From Bryobacterales bacterium (lineage in GTDB: Bacteria; Acidobacteriota; Terriglobia; Bryobacterales; Bryobacteraceae): a stretch of 6,317 nt of DNA. A model generated the notes under the pieces. It saw only the letters and a program-made list of their open reading frames with translations, was not told the origin of the DNA and ran no database searches. The translations under genes and the position numbers were made by a program. The stretch lies in contig PLRZ01000432.1 of NCBI GenBank assembly GCA_003164075.1, forward strand, positions 1 through 6,317. The letters run 5' to 3'. Positions 5,258 to 6,317 of the stretch are shown here, in pieces; positions within the stretch are counted from its first letter, which is position 1, and the number at the start of each line of letters is the position of its first letter.

Positions 5258-6112
5258 ATGCATACGTCAGTTTCCCTAACCTCCATCGTGGACCCCGTAA
5301 TCTCTCTGGTCCCTCGCGCCGAGCTCCGTGACACTATAAGGCGAGCTTTCTCCGCGGAGCACGCTGCCGCGGAAAACATCGAAGAATTCTTCCGCATGCT
5401 GCCCACCGCGGCATGGTCGGAGGACCTGCTTTGCACTTTCGCAGGTTCCTGGAAGGCAACCCACCTGAAGATGCTGGCGATCTATGGCCTTTCCTGCCGC
5501 CTGCAAAGAGCCGCCGAGAGAGCCGAAGACCTCGACCGGTCCAACCTGTATCTTGCCGCGGCGCGTAATGCGGCAACCAGTTACGAGGATCTCGGCCTGG
5601 ACTTCGATGGCCACACGCACGCCGAACTCTACGACGATCTGGCGGAAGCTCTCACCGGCGGCGACCTCTGGACGCTGCGGAAATACCGTCTCCCGGAAGC
5701 CCAGCAGTTTTGCGCATGGACTTACCGCAAGATGGTGGTGGACGACATCTCCGACGGCCTGCTGACCAACATGTTTTCGGAGATTTATAACCATGGCGAA
5801 TACACCATCGCTCTGCCGGCGGCAGACGCCTATTTCCAGAAACACACTCGCCTCACCGCGGAAGAACGCCGCAAAGCCATCACCTACATCGCCGCCCATG
5901 TGGAAGACGACACCGAGGCCGATCACTTTCTGGTAGTGGTGGAGGCCCTCGATCGCTACCTGGCCGCCAGCAAAACACAGTTCGACGCTGCGCGGGCCGA
6001 TTCCGTCTTCCGCGGCTACCTGCGAAACCTCGGACCGGTAATGCGGAAATTGACGGAGATGATGCAGACGGAGCTGGCCGGCCGGGCATCCATGCGCCTG
6101 GCACACGCTTAA
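5258..6112 (+). CDS. Putative heme-oxygenase-like diiron oxidase (HDO) family protein, variant ligands
   Basis: This 284-residue protein has no signal peptide or membrane segment, so it is probably cytosolic and helical. I assign it tentatively to the heme-oxygenase-like (TenA/PqqC/CADD/SznF-like) iron oxidases. The segment N104..YEDLGLDFDGHTHAELY (109-125) resembles the family's N...ELG......H.H..L pattern with the right 10-residue step to His121. Glu175 in MFSEIYNHGEY fits the next acidic ligand, and HVEDDTEADH (214-223) resembles the last H-x3-D-x2-H helix, with His214 and Asp218. Two positions differ: Asp111 stands where Glu is usual (Glu110 is adjacent), and Ala221 where the last His is expected, with His223 two residues on. 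Known relatives oxidise amino or fatty acids, or cleave N- or C-bonds, with O2; the substrate here is unknown. The stop overlaps the next ATG (TAATG), so it is probably co-translated with the downstream partner. A non-enzymatic helical protein remains possible. Confidence 0.6.
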   Translation: MHTSVSLTSIVDPVISLVPRAELRDTIRRAFSAEHAAAENIEEFFRMLPTAAWSEDLLCTFAGSWKATHLKMLAIYGLSCRLQRAAERAEDLDRSNLYLAAARNAATSYEDLGLDFDGHTHAELYDDLAEALTGGDLWTLRKYRLPEAQQFCAWTYRKMVVDDISDGLLTNMFSEIYNHGEYTIALPAADAYFQKHTRLTAEERRKAITYIAAHVEDDTEADHFLVVVEALDRYLAASKTQFDAARADSVFRGYLRNLGPVMRKLTEMMQTELAGRASMRLAHA

Positions 6113-6317
6113 TGCCCGCCTCGCAATCCGCCGTGGCGCCCTCGAAGCTTCAGGCTCCGGTGCGCCGGTTCGAACAATACCAAGCCGCGGTAGAGGCTAT
6201 GGCCGGCTACGAAGCGGCGTTACACGCGAGCGCCGTGCTGCGGCGCTCGAACGGCTTGACCGTCACCGACCAGGACCAGCCGGAAGAGGTGTTTTGCCTC
6301 TTCCCGGCTCGCCCCCT
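6112..6317 (+). CDS. Unrecognised protein, N-terminal 68 codons (truncated by window)
   Basis: ATG 6112-6114 overlaps the HDO-like stop (TAA 6110-6112), and the frame stays open to the window end with GC-rich third positions like the gene before it. The visible protein begins MPASQSAVAPSKLQAPVRRF, has a polar start, an Ala-rich probable helix (about residues 20-45, EQYQAAVEAMAGYEAALHAS) and ends at VFCLFPARP. There is no signal peptide. No separate strong ribosome binding site precedes it, so translation probably depends on the upstream gene by stop-start coupling. This implies that the two proteins work in one pathway or complex. I do not recognise the family from this fragment. Confidence 0.65.
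   Translation, partial: MPASQSAVAPSKLQAPVRRFEQYQAAVEAMAGYEAALHASAVLRRSNGLTVTDQDQPEEVFCLFPARP

Noticed and set aside
5276..6106. 276-codon minus-strand frame opposite the HDO-like gene
   Set aside because: Antisense shadow of a gene with a good ribosome binding site and recognisable motifs; no independent support.

Overview
The window is GC-rich bacterial chromosome with every supported gene on the + strand. The gene style (large secreted YVTN-propeller/phosphatase proteins, a palindromic interspersed-type repeat, GC-rich third codon positions) looks like an acidobacterial genome of the Solibacter/Bryobacter type. That is an impression from protein and repeat style; no marker gene is present to prove it.

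Layout. Positions 1-407 are non-coding: a 123-bp three-armed palindromic repeat (81-203), then a sigma70-like promoter (298-327) and a short leader with two small hairpins and a good ribosome binding site. Positions 408-3404 encode a 998-residue exported protein with an N-terminal seven-blade YVTN/YncE-like beta-propeller and a C-terminal phosphoesterase of the alkaline-phosphatase/phospholipase C superfamily. Only 31 nt further on, 3436-4812 encodes an exported histidine-type acid phosphatase, probably in the same operon. Together they look like a module for releasing phosphate outside the cytoplasm. The second enzyme has an altered active-site dyad (Ser-Asp where the family has His-Asp).

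Positions 4813-5257 are a 445-bp intergenic region that is AT-richer at its start. It holds a candidate promoter, three possible stem-loops (one with a mutually exclusive alternative pairing), a 14-bp perfect palindrome that could be an operator, and a doubtful 53-codon ORF. It leads into a second transcription unit. Positions 5258-6112 encode an all-helical 284-residue protein whose motif spacing matches heme-oxygenase-like diiron oxidases (HDO), but with substitutions at two expected metal-ligand positions. Its stop codon overlaps the ATG of a further reading frame (6112 to the window end) that I do not recognise. This translationally coupled pair is the part of the window most likely to be new biology, but most of the partner lies outside the window.

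No tRNA, rRNA, CRISPR array, integrase or transposase gene was seen.
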